Counted from the first letter of the stretch, positions 17,914 through 26,762 are shown. The stretch is 64,000 bases of DNA from Sphingopyxis sp. (GCA_016793775.1 JAEULK010000024.1:1-64000), one strand, 5' to 3'. Made by a program: numbers and translations. The notes: generated from the letters alone by a model not told the origin.

Positions 17914-18929
17914 CCGATACCCGCAGCATCATCCGGCTCGCGGCGCAGCCGAGCCTCGACACTATCGCGGTGACGCAGGAACCGATCCCGGCACCCGGCC
18001 GCGGCGAGGTCCTGCTGCGCGTCCGCGCGAGTTCGCTCAACTATCACGACTATCTGGTGGTCGCGGGCTTCATCCCGCAGCCTGCGGGGCGCGTCCCGAT
18101 GTCCGACGGGGCGGGGGAGGTCGTTGCGCTCGGCGAGGGAGTCGAACACTGGCGCGTTGGCGACCGCGTCATGGGCGCCTTTTTCCCCGACTGGGTGGGC
18201 GGCGCGCCGACCGATGCGAACAATGCCGCCATCTCCGGCGAGACCGCCGACGGCTTCGCCGCCAGTCACGTGGTCGTGCCCGCCCATTCTTTGACCGCCA
18301 TGCCCGCGGACTGGTCCTTTGCCGAGGCCGCGACGCTGCCGTGCGCGGGGCTCACCGCATGGCGCGCGCTGACGGTCGAGGGGCGGCTCGCGGCCGGGGC
18401 GACCATCTTGCTGCCGGGCTCGGGTGGGCTGTCGCTCTACATGCTCCAGATCGCGCGCGCGCTCGGCATCGGCACGATCATGATCTCCTCGTCGGATGAA
18501 AAACTCGCCGCGCTCAAGGCGATGGGCGCCGACGTGCTGATCAATTATCGCGCCAACCCCGACTGGGCGCTCACCGTCCGCGATCGCACCGGCGGGCGCG
18601 GCGTCGATCTCGCGCTCGACATCGGCGGCCAGTCGACCTTCGCCAAATCGGTCGCGGCGTGCCGGATGGGCGGGCATCTGATCGTCGTCGGCACGACCTC
18701 GAACGGCGTCCCCGACCTGCCGCTGCGCGACGTCGTGATGCGCCATATCCGGATCGGCGGCATGGCGGTCGGCAGCGTCGCGCATCTCGCCGAGCTGGTG
18801 GATTTCGTCGAACGGCACGACCTGCGCCCCCATATCGACCGCAGCTTTCCCCTCGCCGAACTCGGCGCGGCGTTCCGCCATCAGCTGTCGGGACAGCATA
18901 TGGGAAAGATCGTCCTCGCTTATCCCTGA
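17910..18929 (+). CDS. zinc-independent MDR oxidoreductase (quinone-reductase-like)
   Basis: 339 residues. N-terminal GroES-like domain with SLNYHDYLV instead of the zinc ligands, then a cofactor domain LLPGSGGLSLYMLQIARALG. This is the NADPH:quinone reductase/enoyl-reductase branch, which reduces activated double bonds. It closes the operon. Downstream lies only a degraded stretch before the convergent antiporter gene. Confidence 0.82.
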   Translation: MTDTRSIIRLAAQPSLDTIAVTQEPIPAPGRGEVLLRVRASSLNYHDYLVVAGFIPQPAGRVPMSDGAGEVVALGEGVEHWRVGDRVMGAFFPDWVGGAPTDANNAAISGETADGFAASHVVVPAHSLTAMPADWSFAEAATLPCAGLTAWRALTVEGRLAAGATILLPGSGGLSLYMLQIARALGIGTIMISSSDEKLAALKAMGADVLINYRANPDWALTVRDRTGGRGVDLALDIGGQSTFAKSVAACRMGGHLIVVGTTSNGVPDLPLRDVVMRHIRIGGMAVGSVAHLAELVDFVERHDLRPHIDRSFPLAELGAAFRHQLSGQHMGKIVLAYP

Positions 18930-19150
18930 GGGCGATATTGCCATCGCGCGATCATCGCCGATATGCCGTGGCACCACGGCACGGCCGATCGCTTATCATC
19001 TGTTCGATACCGCCGCCGGCGCGGTCGCCAAGGCGCTCGGCGCCCGGCGGTTCGGACTCGAAAGCGCGCATGCTCGCGCTCGAGGGTGTCGCGATCGCCC
19101 CGTCGGCCCCGCCGCGCAAGGAAGACGAACAGCCCGGCTTCGACTTCTAG
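18930..19150 (+). pseudogene. possible frameshifted gene remnant
   Basis: Two frames look protein-like one after the other. Frame A gives RPIAYHLFDTAAGAVAKALG until about 19070, and frame B continues as MLALEGVAIAPSAPP then EDEQPGFDF to a TAG at 19148-19150. Neither has a start or ribosome site, and I do not recognise the family. Composition alone could produce such runs in this GC-rich DNA, so confidence is low. Confidence 0.3.
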
Positions 19151-20730
19151 CTCCCGCGCTGGAACATCATCGCCATTTCCTCGATGTCGAGGTCGCGTTC
19201 GAGTTCGTGGAGCACCTCGTCCTCGATCAGCCCGGCGCGGTGGATGCGGATCAGCTCGGCGCGGCTCGCGGCGATCGCCTGCAGCAGCACGTCGAAATGC
19301 GATCGCAACCCGTCCATCGCCGCCGCCGGCTCGGCGGTGTAGCGCTCCATGAAGCGCATGCGCTTCCGATGCTCCTCCAGCATCATCGGGTGGATCAGCG
19401 TGCCATTCTGGTCATAAGCGAGCCGCTCGACCACCTCCGACCGCGCCCGCGCCATCGCGCCCTCGGCGGCGGGCATCGCCATCTTGGCGGGCGGGTCGGC
19501 ATCGACCGGTGCGACCTTGCGGATGAGGAGGCCGAGGCTCGACCCCTGCACCACCACGGTCACGAAGATCACCGCAAAGGCGCAGACCAGCATCAGGTCG
19601 CGCCCGGGCATCTCGGTCGGCAGGGTCAGCGGCACCGCCAGCGTCACCACCCCGCGCATCCCCGCCCAGCTCAGCACCGTCGCCTGCCGCCACCCCAGCG
19701 GCCGCGCGCGCTTCAGGCCCAGCTTGCGCGCACTCTCCAGCACCGCCTCCGACGCGAAGATCCAGACGAAGCGGGCCACCGTCACCGCCAGCACGACCGC
19801 AACCATCATGCTGATCCATGCCATCGGGATCGCCGCGACGCCGCCGATGCGCTCGATCGCGGCGCGCAGCGAAAAGCCGATCAGGATGAAGACGAGCGCC
19901 TCGAGCACGAAGACCAGGATGAACCACGCCGAATTGGCGCGCAGGCGCACTTCGGCGGGCAGGATCTCATGCTGATACCAGCCCATCGCGAGCCCCGCGG
20001 TGACCGTCGCGATCACCCCCGACACATGCACCGCCTCGCCCGCGAGATAGGCCGCCCAGCAGAGCAGGATGGTGATGAGCATGACCAGCATCCGGTCGTT
20101 CAGCCTTTTGGCGGCGAAGACCCAGCCCTTGGCGACCACCGCGCCGACCACGACCCCGCCGATCGCGACGAAGGCGAAGCTCTGCACCGCCTCGCCGCTG
20201 TGGAAAACGCCGCTCAAGGTCGCGGCGACGGCAAAGCGGAACAGGATGAGGCCGGTCGCGTCGTTGAGCAGGCTCTCGCCCTCGAGCAGGGCCTCCAGCC
20301 GCCGCGGCAAATGCACGCCCTTCAGCACCGCGCGCGCCGAGACGGCGTCCGGGGGCGACACGATAGCGCCAAGCGCGAAACAGGCGGCCCAGGGCAGCGA
20401 GGGCAGGATCATATGCGCGACCACCCCGACGACCAGCGTCGTGAACACCACCGCGCCCACCGCGAGCGAGAGGATGCCGGGCAAATGGCGGCGGAAGCGG
20501 CCGAGCGCGGTATAATAAGCGCCATCCATCAGCAGCGGCGGCAGGAACAGCACCAGCGCGAGCTCGGGATCGAGCGTGATCGACGGCAGTCCGGGGATGA
20601 AAGCGAGCCCGCCGCCGCCGATCAGCAAGGCGGTCGCGGGCGGCCAGCGCAATTTGAGCGCGATCCAGTGCAGCGCGATGACGAGCGCGAGCAGCGCGAG
20701 GACGAGTTCGAAGGCTTCGACCGCGTGCAT
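19147..20730 (-). CDS. CPA1-family Na+/H+ antiporter
   Basis: 527 residues with about 12 hydrophobic segments in the first 400. Ion-path motifs ALGAIVSPPDAVSA and EGESLLNDATGL are those of bacterial CPA1 exchangers, as is SWAGMRGVVTLA in the later membrane part. A cytoplasmic tail of about 120 mostly helical residues follows. Inner-membrane exchanger for pH and sodium balance. It converges with the plus-strand operon, and its stop overlaps the remnant reading frame. Confidence 0.9.
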   Translation of the reverse strand: MHAVEAFELVLALLALVIALHWIALKLRWPPATALLIGGGGLAFIPGLPSITLDPELALVLFLPPLLMDGAYYTALGRFRRHLPGILSLAVGAVVFTTLVVGVVAHMILPSLPWAACFALGAIVSPPDAVSARAVLKGVHLPRRLEALLEGESLLNDATGLILFRFAVAATLSGVFHSGEAVQSFAFVAIGGVVVGAVVAKGWVFAAKRLNDRMLVMLITILLCWAAYLAGEAVHVSGVIATVTAGLAMGWYQHEILPAEVRLRANSAWFILVFVLEALVFILIGFSLRAAIERIGGVAAIPMAWISMMVAVVLAVTVARFVWIFASEAVLESARKLGLKRARPLGWRQATVLSWAGMRGVVTLAVPLTLPTEMPGRDLMLVCAFAVIFVTVVVQGSSLGLLIRKVAPVDADPPAKMAMPAAEGAMARARSEVVERLAYDQNGTLIHPMMLEEHRKRMRFMERYTAEPAAAMDGLRSHFDVLLQAIAASRAELIRIHRAGLIEDEVLHELERDLDIEEMAMMFQRGS

Positions 20731-20921
20731 GGCTCAGCTGCGATCCTGCGGAAGCCCGTGTGATGCTGTCATGATGCGCCCCCCATTGCCGCAAAGCCGC
20801 GACCATCCTGGCGCCGTTTCCGCCGGCGATCAATGCTCGGGGAGGGGGGCCGGGCCATTTTGGAAAAGCGGAAGATCTGCTGTGGCAGCTTTGGGATGGG
20901 GAGCGGTCGTTGCCTCATTCC

Positions 20922-21006
20922 GTTCCCCGGCGAAGGCCGGGGTCCAGAGCGGTAGAAAGCCAACGTCGCGTTGTTACGCTCTGGGTCCCGGCCTTCGCCG
21001 GGGAAC
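20922..21006. repeat. REP-like inverted repeat
   Basis: Two 30-nt arms (20922-20951 and 20977-21006) pair with only two mismatches across a 25-nt loop. Each arm itself contains a smaller palindrome (CCCCGGCGAAGGCCGGGG). This is a different family from the GGGGAGG repeats at 13071 and 23654. Confidence 0.75.
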
Positions 21007-21272
21007 AACAATGCCGCTTCTCTTCTCTACCGTCGCCCCGGGTCAAGCCCGGCGTGACGACAGGGGGAATGTCCGCAACCGCCTGATACCGGACGGGCGA
21101 CCCAGCAAAAAATATCGGAAGCCAACCCTTTATCCCCCGTCCGCCGCGCTCGGCAGCCGCGACGGGGGATGAGGTTGTGTGTGCACAAGAAGAACAATAG
21201 AAGAACATGCAAACGCCGTCAACCCCCTTTTGTTCTCCTTTCGCAACCGCGCCATGCGCACAGCTTGACAGG

Positions 21273-21288
21273 TTGACGTAAACGTCAA
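21273..21288. promoter_or_regulatory. dyad operator TTGACGTAAACGTCAA
   Basis: Seven-base arms TTGACGT / ACGTCAA flank a 2-nt centre, 42 nt before the SDR start codon. It resembles sites of regulators of branched-chain or fatty-acid breakdown (MerR-type LiuR and TetR-type factors), which fits the acyl-CoA-like genes that follow. No such regulator gene is in the window. A TTGACA at 21265-21270 could be an overlapping -35. Confidence 0.5.
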
Positions 21289-21330
21289 TCGTCGCCAAGG
21301 CGGGTGGAACGTAGCGGAAAGGGAGAGACG

Positions 21331-22107
21331 ATGGCCGAGCAACCCAGGTTCGATCTGACGGGGCGCGTCGCGCTCGTCACCGGTGCCTCCTCGGGGCTCG
21401 GCGCGGGTTTCGCCAAGGCGCTCGCGACCGCCGGGGCCAAGGTCGTGCTCGCCGCGCGCCGCGCCGACAAGCTCGCCGAACAGGTTGCGGACATCACCGC
21501 CGCGGGCGGACAGGCGATCGCGGTCAGCATGGACGTCACCGACGAAGCCTCCACAAAAGCCGCCTATGACGCCGCCGAGGCCGCCTTCGGTACCGTCGAT
21601 ACCATCGTCGCCAACGCGGGCGTCGCGACCGAGAAGATGGCGATGGGGCTGACGGTCGAGGATGTCGATTTCCTCCACGCCGCCAATGTCCGCGGGGTAT
21701 TCCTGACCGCGACCGAGGGCGCGAAGCGGCTCGACAAGGATGGCGCGCGCGAGAAACAGCATGGCCGCATCGTGCTGATCGGATCGATCACCGCCGACAA
21801 GGTCTTTCCCGCGACCTCGGTCTATGGCGCGACCAAGGCCGCGGTGCGCCATCTGGGCAAGGCGCTGGCGCGCGAATGGGCGCGGCGCGGGATCAGCGTC
21901 AATGTGATCCAGCCGGGCTATTTCGAATCCGAAATGACCGCGGTTCTCTTCGACAGCGACGTCGGCGACACGATGGTCAAGACCTTCCCGCGCCAGCGCA
22001 TGCGCCCCGCGAGCGACCTCCACGCGCCGCTGCTTTTGCTGTGCTCGGACGCCGCGCAGGGCATCACCGGCAGCGTGTTCACGATCGACGACGGGCAGAC
22101 GCTGTGA
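21331..22107 (+). CDS. SDR-family oxidoreductase (3-hydroxyacyl-CoA dehydrogenase-like)
   Basis: 258 residues. TGASSGLG, VANAGV, LIGSITA and YGATKAA active-site motifs. The start at 21331 has GGGAGA upstream. The next gene, a crotonase, starts with a GTG overlapping this stop, so an acyl-CoA substrate is plausible. First gene of a three-gene run with 4-nt overlaps. Confidence 0.83.
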   Translation: MAEQPRFDLTGRVALVTGASSGLGAGFAKALATAGAKVVLAARRADKLAEQVADITAAGGQAIAVSMDVTDEASTKAAYDAAEAAFGTVDTIVANAGVATEKMAMGLTVEDVDFLHAANVRGVFLTATEGAKRLDKDGAREKQHGRIVLIGSITADKVFPATSVYGATKAAVRHLGKALAREWARRGISVNVIQPGYFESEMTAVLFDSDVGDTMVKTFPRQRMRPASDLHAPLLLLCSDAAQGITGSVFTIDDGQTL

Positions 22108-22895
22108 GCGACGAACTGCTGATCGAGACGCGCGGCCAGCTTGAGATCGCGACGCTCAACCGTCCCGAGCGGCTGAATGCGCTCAGCGAAGGGTTGGTCG
22201 ACGAACTCAACGCCTATTTCGGCGGCCTCGCCGACCGCAAGGACATCCGCGTCGTCATCTTGCGCGGCGCCGGGCGCGGGTTCTGCGCCGGGCTCGACAT
22301 TCAGGAGGATCGGTCGAGCGACGAGACCGCGGTGCTGCGCACGCTGCGCACCCAGACGAGCATCGGCAATATCTATCGCAAGATGCGCGCCTGTCCGCAG
22401 CCGATCATCGCGCTCGGCCATGGCGCCGCGGCGGGCGGCGGGCTGTCGCTGCTGCTCGCGTCCGACGTGCGTTACGGGACGCCCAGCTTCCGTTGCAATG
22501 CCGCCTATATCCGTATCGGGCTGGGCGGCTGCGACATGGCATCGAGCTATTTCCTGCCGCGGCTCGTCGGCGCCAGCCTCGCGTCCGAAATGATCCTGAC
22601 CGGGCGTTTCATCGATGCCGAGCGGGCGCTGCGCGCCGGGCTGATCAGCGAAATCGTCGAGCAGGAGGCGCTGCTGGGTCGCGGCCTCGCGCTCGCCGAC
22701 GAAATGCTCGCGACCGCGCCCTGGGGGCTGCGGCTGTCGAAGCAGGCGCTCAACCTCAACATCGACGCGCAAAGTTTGGATGCGGCCATGGCGATCGAGG
22801 ACCGGCAGCAGGTGATCCTGTCGGCGACCGAGGATCACAAGGAAGCGCTCGCCGCCTTCCTCGGCAAACGTCCGCCCGAATATCGCGAGCGGTGA
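22104..22895 (+). CDS. enoyl-CoA hydratase/isomerase-family (crotonase) protein
   Basis: 263 residues. Oxyanion-hole segments RGFCAGLDIQ and AAAGGGLSLLLASD mark the crotonase fold, followed by GLGGCDMASSYFLPRLVG. Neither glutamate of classical hydratases is where expected: GGGCE is GGGLS and the PE loop reads GGCD. It may therefore be an isomerase, thioesterase-like or another crotonase reaction, or use the Asp instead. Confidence 0.82.
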   Translation: MSDELLIETRGQLEIATLNRPERLNALSEGLVDELNAYFGGLADRKDIRVVILRGAGRGFCAGLDIQEDRSSDETAVLRTLRTQTSIGNIYRKMRACPQPIIALGHGAAAGGGLSLLLASDVRYGTPSFRCNAAYIRIGLGGCDMASSYFLPRLVGASLASEMILTGRFIDAERALRAGLISEIVEQEALLGRGLALADEMLATAPWGLRLSKQALNLNIDAQSLDAAMAIEDRQQVILSATEDHKEALAAFLGKRPPEYRER

Positions 22896-23650
22896 CCGAT
22901 ATGCTGCGCCTTTATGCGTTCAATACGGGCTGGTTTCAGTGCCGCCCGGGCTATTTCATCGAGGGCGAGGAGGGCGATTATCTGAAAGGCCCGGTACCCT
23001 CCTATCTGATCGACCATCCGAAGGGCCGCGCGCTGTTCGACACCGGCATGGGGGTGCGGTACCGCCGGACGCTCGAAACCGCGCTGCCGCCCAACAAATT
23101 CGGGCTGCAATATTTCGAGGGGCAGGAGATTGCGGCGCGGCTCAAAAGCATCGACGTCGATCCCGGCAGCATCGACTGGGTGATCAACTCGCACCTCCAC
23201 ATCGACCATTGCGGCGGCAACGCCAGCCTGCCGAACGCCACCATGATCGTGCAGTCGCGCGAACTGGCGGCGGCGCAGGCGACCGAAGAGGCGGGTCTGT
23301 ACGAAGCGGTCGACTATGCGACCGGCCAGCCGGTGAAGGCGATCGACGGCGAACTCGACCTGTTCGGCGACGGCAGCGTGCGGATCGTGCCGACCTATGG
23401 CCATACGCCGGGGCATCAGAGCGTGATCGTCAAATTGCCGAGCGGGCGCGAGATACTGCTGGCGGCGGACTGCTGCTACACCGAGCGCAATCTCGACCTG
23501 ATGGTGCTGCAGAAGGCGGTGGTGGACCGCGAGGCGGGGCTAGGGACGATGGCGTATCTGCAGGGGCAGAGGCAGGCGGGGGTGCATATCCTGTTCGGGC
23601 ATGACGGGCGGCAATGGGCGAATGTCGAGGAGGGGAAAGCGATCGGGTGA
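22892..23650 (+). CDS. metallo-beta-lactamase-fold hydrolase (lactonase-like)
   Basis: About 252 residues from a GTG overlapping the previous stop; an ATG at 22901 is the alternative and would remove 3 residues. The zinc motif HLHIDHCGG and the later YGHTPGH and FGHDG histidines give the full two-metal site. It resembles N-acyl-homoserine-lactone lactonases (AttM/AiiA type), but here it is inside an acyl-CoA-like operon and may hydrolyse a lactone or thioester intermediate. No signal peptide. Confidence 0.8.
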   Translation: MTDMLRLYAFNTGWFQCRPGYFIEGEEGDYLKGPVPSYLIDHPKGRALFDTGMGVRYRRTLETALPPNKFGLQYFEGQEIAARLKSIDVDPGSIDWVINSHLHIDHCGGNASLPNATMIVQSRELAAAQATEEAGLYEAVDYATGQPVKAIDGELDLFGDGSVRIVPTYGHTPGHQSVIVKLPSGREILLAADCCYTERNLDLMVLQKAVVDREAGLGTMAYLQGQRQAGVHILFGHDGRQWANVEEGKAIG

Positions 23651-23653
23651 GAC

Positions 23654-23844
23654 GATCCTCCCCCAACGGGGGAGGGGGACCAGCGAAGCTGGTGGAGGGG
23701 CACAGGCGGATTGCCTTGTCGGTGCGGTGGCGCGCTACGGTGACGTTGCCGGAAAGGAAGGGCTTGTCGGTCCGGTGTTACGCAAATCTCCTGTGCCCCT
23801 CCACCACCCTCCGGGTGGTCCCCCTCCCCGGGGCGGGGAGGATC
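23654..23844. repeat. paired palindromic intergenic repeat (GGGGAGG family)
   Basis: Opposed GATCCTCCCC ends plus a second inverted pair (GGTGGAGGGGCACAGG near 23690 and its complement near 23795). It fills the convergent gap between two gene runs, like the copies at 13071 and 39384. Confidence 0.7.
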
Positions 23845-23849
23845 GCTCC

Positions 23850-24578
23850 CTAAAATCCCCGCGCCACCCGCTCGGCAAAGTCCGGCGCCACGCCGGCGCT
23901 GTTGAACACCTCATGCGCCAGCCCCGCGTCCAGCGGCAGATCGGCCTGTTCGCGGTAGAGCCGCTTATACGCGAACACGCTGTGCCGCGATTGCGCCGCG
24001 GTCGCCTCGGCCAGCCGCCGCACCATCGCGTCCAGCTCGCCGTCGGCCACACAATGATTGGCCAGCCCGATCCGCGCCGCCTCGGCGCCGCTTACCGGCA
24101 ACCCGGTAAAGCTCATCTCGCGCGCTTTCCATTCGCCGACGCGGCGCGGCAGGCGCTGGCTCATGCCCCAGATCGGCACCAGCCCGAATTTGCCATGCGT
24201 ATCGGCGAAATGCGCGCTTTCGCCCGCGACGATGATGTCGCCCGCCAGCGCCAGTTCGAGCCCGCCGGTGAAGCAACCGCCCTGCACCGCGACGATCAGC
24301 GGTTGCGGCAATTCGGCGAGCTTGGTGACGATCGAGCCCTGATAATGGCGGCGCGGTGCTTCGGTGCCGCGTTCCTTGAGGTCGTTGCCCGCGCAAAAGA
24401 CCGGGCCGGCCGCGCGCAGCACCACCACGCCGATCGTATCGCCCGCCGCCGCGATGGCATCGACATGCGCGTCGAGTTCGGCCCAGAGCGCAAGGTTCAG
24501 CGCATTGCGCTTCTCGGGGCGGTTCAGCGTCAGCGTCGCGATACCGCCGTCGTCCGCGCGCAAGACCAGTTCGTTCAT
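23850..24578 (-). CDS. enoyl-CoA hydratase/isomerase-family protein
   Basis: 242 residues. FCAGNDLKERG and GGLELALAGD provide the oxyanion hole and one active-site Glu; the second usual Glu is replaced (GLVPIWGMSQRLPRRVG). It starts at 24578 with GGAGGGG upstream; the stop of the FAS1/MaoC-type dehydratase gene overlaps this start by 4 nt, so the two are one unit. Likely acts on a CoA thioester in fatty or branched acid breakdown. Confidence 0.82.
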   Translation of the reverse strand: MNELVLRADDGGIATLTLNRPEKRNALNLALWAELDAHVDAIAAAGDTIGVVVLRAAGPVFCAGNDLKERGTEAPRRHYQGSIVTKLAELPQPLIVAVQGGCFTGGLELALAGDIIVAGESAHFADTHGKFGLVPIWGMSQRLPRRVGEWKAREMSFTGLPVSGAEAARIGLANHCVADGELDAMVRRLAEATAAQSRHSVFAYKRLYREQADLPLDAGLAHEVFNSAGVAPDFAERVARGF

Positions 24579-25432
24579 GTCCCCTCCTCCATTTGGGCCT
24601 CCGCTGCCATGATGGTTCGCCCGTCCGGCCCGATCGCCGCCATCTCCCACCCGTCCTTCGCCGGGCGCCCGACGAGGTGGATGGTTTCGCCCACGAAGGC
24701 GGGTGCCTGCGCGCGCATCGTGAAGCCGACCAGCGCATTGGCGCCGAGCTCGCGCTGCGCGAGATCGAGCAGCAAGGTCGCGGTCAGCGGGCCGTGGACC
24801 ACCAGCCCGCGATACCCCTCCTCGTCCCGCGCATAGGGCAGGTCGTAATGGATGCGGTGGCTGTTGAAGGTCAGCGCCGAATAGCGGAACAGCATCGCCT
24901 CGCCCGGCACCACGTCGCGCCGCCAGCTCCAGCCCGACAGGTCGGGTTCGCCGGTGGGCGCGGGAGCGGGAGGGGGGAGCGCCGCCGGTGCGGGAGCGCG
25001 AAACACGATCGTCTGGCGCTCCTGCACCGTCACCACATCGTCGGCGCGCGTCTCATGCTCGACCTCGACAAAGACGAGCCGGCCGGTGCCGCCGGTCTTT
25101 TCCTTGATCGCCGCGATCGTCGAGGTCCGCGCGATGACCGCGCCCGCGGCAATCGGCGCCAGAAACCGCACATCGCTCGCCGCCCACATCCGGCGCGGGA
25201 GAGGGATCGGCGGCATGAAGCTGCCGGGATCGTCCTGGCGCAGCGGGTGGCCGTCGGGACCGAGCGCCGCGGTCGGCGCGTCGGGCAGGCACAGGCACCA
25301 GTGGATTGCCTGTGCGGCGATATCGCCCGCAGCATCGCTGTCGATGGTCGCGCGGAAACGCGCCAGCGCGGCGGGCGTCAGCCGATCCTGCTGCTCGATG
25401 CGGCGCCCGATCCACTGCTCCCACGCCGTCAT
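24575..25432 (-). CDS. FAS1/MaoC-type hotdog dehydratase (mesaconyl-C4-CoA hydratase-like)
   Basis: 285 residues with two hotdog halves. The second contains YSALTFNSHRIHYDLPYA and GLVVHGPL, the catalytic signature of hydroxyacyl-thioester dehydratases related to mesaconyl-CoA hydratase. A Pro/Ala-rich linker joins the halves near residue 155. Hydrates or dehydrates an acyl-CoA. Cotranscribed with the downstream crotonase. Confidence 0.8.
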   Translation of the reverse strand: MTAWEQWIGRRIEQQDRLTPAALARFRATIDSDAAGDIAAQAIHWCLCLPDAPTAALGPDGHPLRQDDPGSFMPPIPLPRRMWAASDVRFLAPIAAGAVIARTSTIAAIKEKTGGTGRLVFVEVEHETRADDVVTVQERQTIVFRAPAPAALPPPAPAPTGEPDLSGWSWRRDVVPGEAMLFRYSALTFNSHRIHYDLPYARDEEGYRGLVVHGPLTATLLLDLAQRELGANALVGFTMRAQAPAFVGETIHLVGRPAKDGWEMAAIGPDGRTIMAAEAQMEEGT

Positions 25433-25574
25433 GACAGGCTTCCCTTTTCCGTCGCTTCTATGCCATCGCCAAAGCAGCATTTGCCTGCCATGCCAAGCAC
25501 CTAACCGATGCGCTTGGCCACCTTTCGAGCGAAGTGGCTTGTGAAACCCGGTCCGCCGCGATTAGGGGTAAATC

Positions 25575-26600
25575 ATGGCAAGCGATAAGGCGAAACCTCC
25601 CCCCTCGGCGGGGCGCGCGGAGCGCGGCGGCCAGCGGCCGACGATGGCCGATGTCGCGCGCGAATTGGGCGTCGCCAAAATCACCGTGTCGCGCGCCTTG
25701 TCCGACAATACCACGGTCAAGGACAGCACCCGCCAGCGGATCCGCGAGGCGGCCGAGCGCATGGGCTATCGCCTCAACGTCTCGGCGCGCAACCTGCGCC
25801 AGCAACGCACGCGCACGATCGCGGTGGTGATCGAAATGGCACCGTCGCACGACCGCCTGATGAGCGAGCCCTATCCGCTCTCGCTGCTCGGCGGCATCAT
25901 GCAGGAACTGACCGCGGCGGGACAGAATATGGTGCTCACCACCATCGACCTGTTTTCCGAACATCCGCCCTCGACCGACGGGGTGATCCTGCTCGGGCAG
26001 GGGGTGCATGACGATGCCGCCGCGGCGATCGAGGCGATGGGGCTGCCCTATGTCGTCTGGGGCGCCGCGCACGGCCCGCCGGATCGCGTCGTCGTCGGCA
26101 GCGACAATCGTGCGGGGGGGCGTCTGGCCGCGGGCTATCTGCTCGGTCTTGGCCGCCGCGAACTGCTCTTCCTCGGCGAGACCCAGCATGGCGAGGTCGA
26201 TGACCGGCTGATCGGGTTCGAGGCCGGACTCAAGGGCGGCGACGCCGCGATCGTCGACCGCATCGCCTGCGCCTTCACCGCCGCGGCGGGGCGCGAGGCG
26301 GTGGCGCATCTGCTCGATCGCGGCCGAAGTTTCGACGGCATCTTCGCGGCGAGCGACGCGATCGCGATGGGCGCGATCGAGGCGCTGGCGGCGCAGGGCC
26401 TTGCGGTTCCGGGCGATGTATCGGTCGTCGGCTTCGACGATTCGCCCAGCGCGTCGATCTTTTCGCCCAAATTGACCAGTGTGCGGCAGGATTGGGCCTA
26501 TGGCGGCGCACTATTGGCGCAAAAGGTGCTCGACCTCGTCGCCGGCCAAAAGGTCGAATCGCGCGTCATGCCCGTCGACCTCGTCGTCCGCGAGAGCTGA
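25575..26600 (+). CDS. LacI-family transcriptional regulator of the disaccharide locus
   Basis: 341 residues. HTH and hinge at about 23-75 (TMADVARELGVAKITVSRALS) and a periplasmic-binding-protein-like effector domain with VVGFDDSPSASIFSPKLTSV near the end. It sits directly upstream of the GH65 gene with a large dyad between (26663-26700), so it most likely represses that operon until a sugar binds. Confidence 0.9.
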   Translation: MASDKAKPPPSAGRAERGGQRPTMADVARELGVAKITVSRALSDNTTVKDSTRQRIREAAERMGYRLNVSARNLRQQRTRTIAVVIEMAPSHDRLMSEPYPLSLLGGIMQELTAAGQNMVLTTIDLFSEHPPSTDGVILLGQGVHDDAAAAIEAMGLPYVVWGAAHGPPDRVVVGSDNRAGGRLAAGYLLGLGRRELLFLGETQHGEVDDRLIGFEAGLKGGDAAIVDRIACAFTAAAGREAVAHLLDRGRSFDGIFAASDAIAMGAIEALAAQGLAVPGDVSVVGFDDSPSASIFSPKLTSVRQDWAYGGALLAQKVLDLVAGQKVESRVMPVDLVVRES

Positions 26601-26662
26601 TCCGCTCCTTCACAAGGCCTACCGATCTGCTCGTCAAAACCCCTGAAAAGCCCCATTCACAA

Positions 26663-26700
26663 CAAAATGGTATCGATATCTTGACATCGATACCATTTTG
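26663..26700. promoter_or_regulatory. 38-bp palindromic LacI operator candidate
   Basis: Perfect 15-base arms (26663-26677 and 26686-26700) flank an 8-nt spacer. Each arm holds the self-complementary core ATCGAT, next to GGTATCGAT and ATCGATACC. TTGACA at 26681-26686 lies inside the dyad and could be the -35, so binding would block transcription of the GH65 operon. No good -10 is visible at the usual distance. Confidence 0.65.
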
Positions 26701-26762
26701 CGGGACATCCGCAGCATCAAGAGCGTGGATCCCAAAGCCGCGCCACCGGGTGAGGACGCTAC

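Larger units (their letters stand above)
20731..21330. other. 600-nt intergenic region with a palindromic repeat and an operator-like dyad
   Basis: This is the divergent region between the antiporter and the SDR operon. It contains the REP-like inverted repeat at 20922-21006 and the dyad at 21273-21288. From about 21040 to 21180 it holds Gly/Pro-rich low-complexity frames that I regard as noncoding. No further gene could be supported. Confidence 0.6.

Noticed and set aside
22892-23650. Definite quorum-quenching AHL lactonase
   Set aside because: The zinc motif is common to many metallo-beta-lactamase-fold enzymes, and the gene lies in an acyl-CoA-like operon, so the substrate was left open.
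26681-26709. A confident sigma-70 promoter in the LacI operator
   Set aside because: TTGACA is a good -35, but no convincing -10 lies 16-18 nt downstream, so only the operator is claimed.
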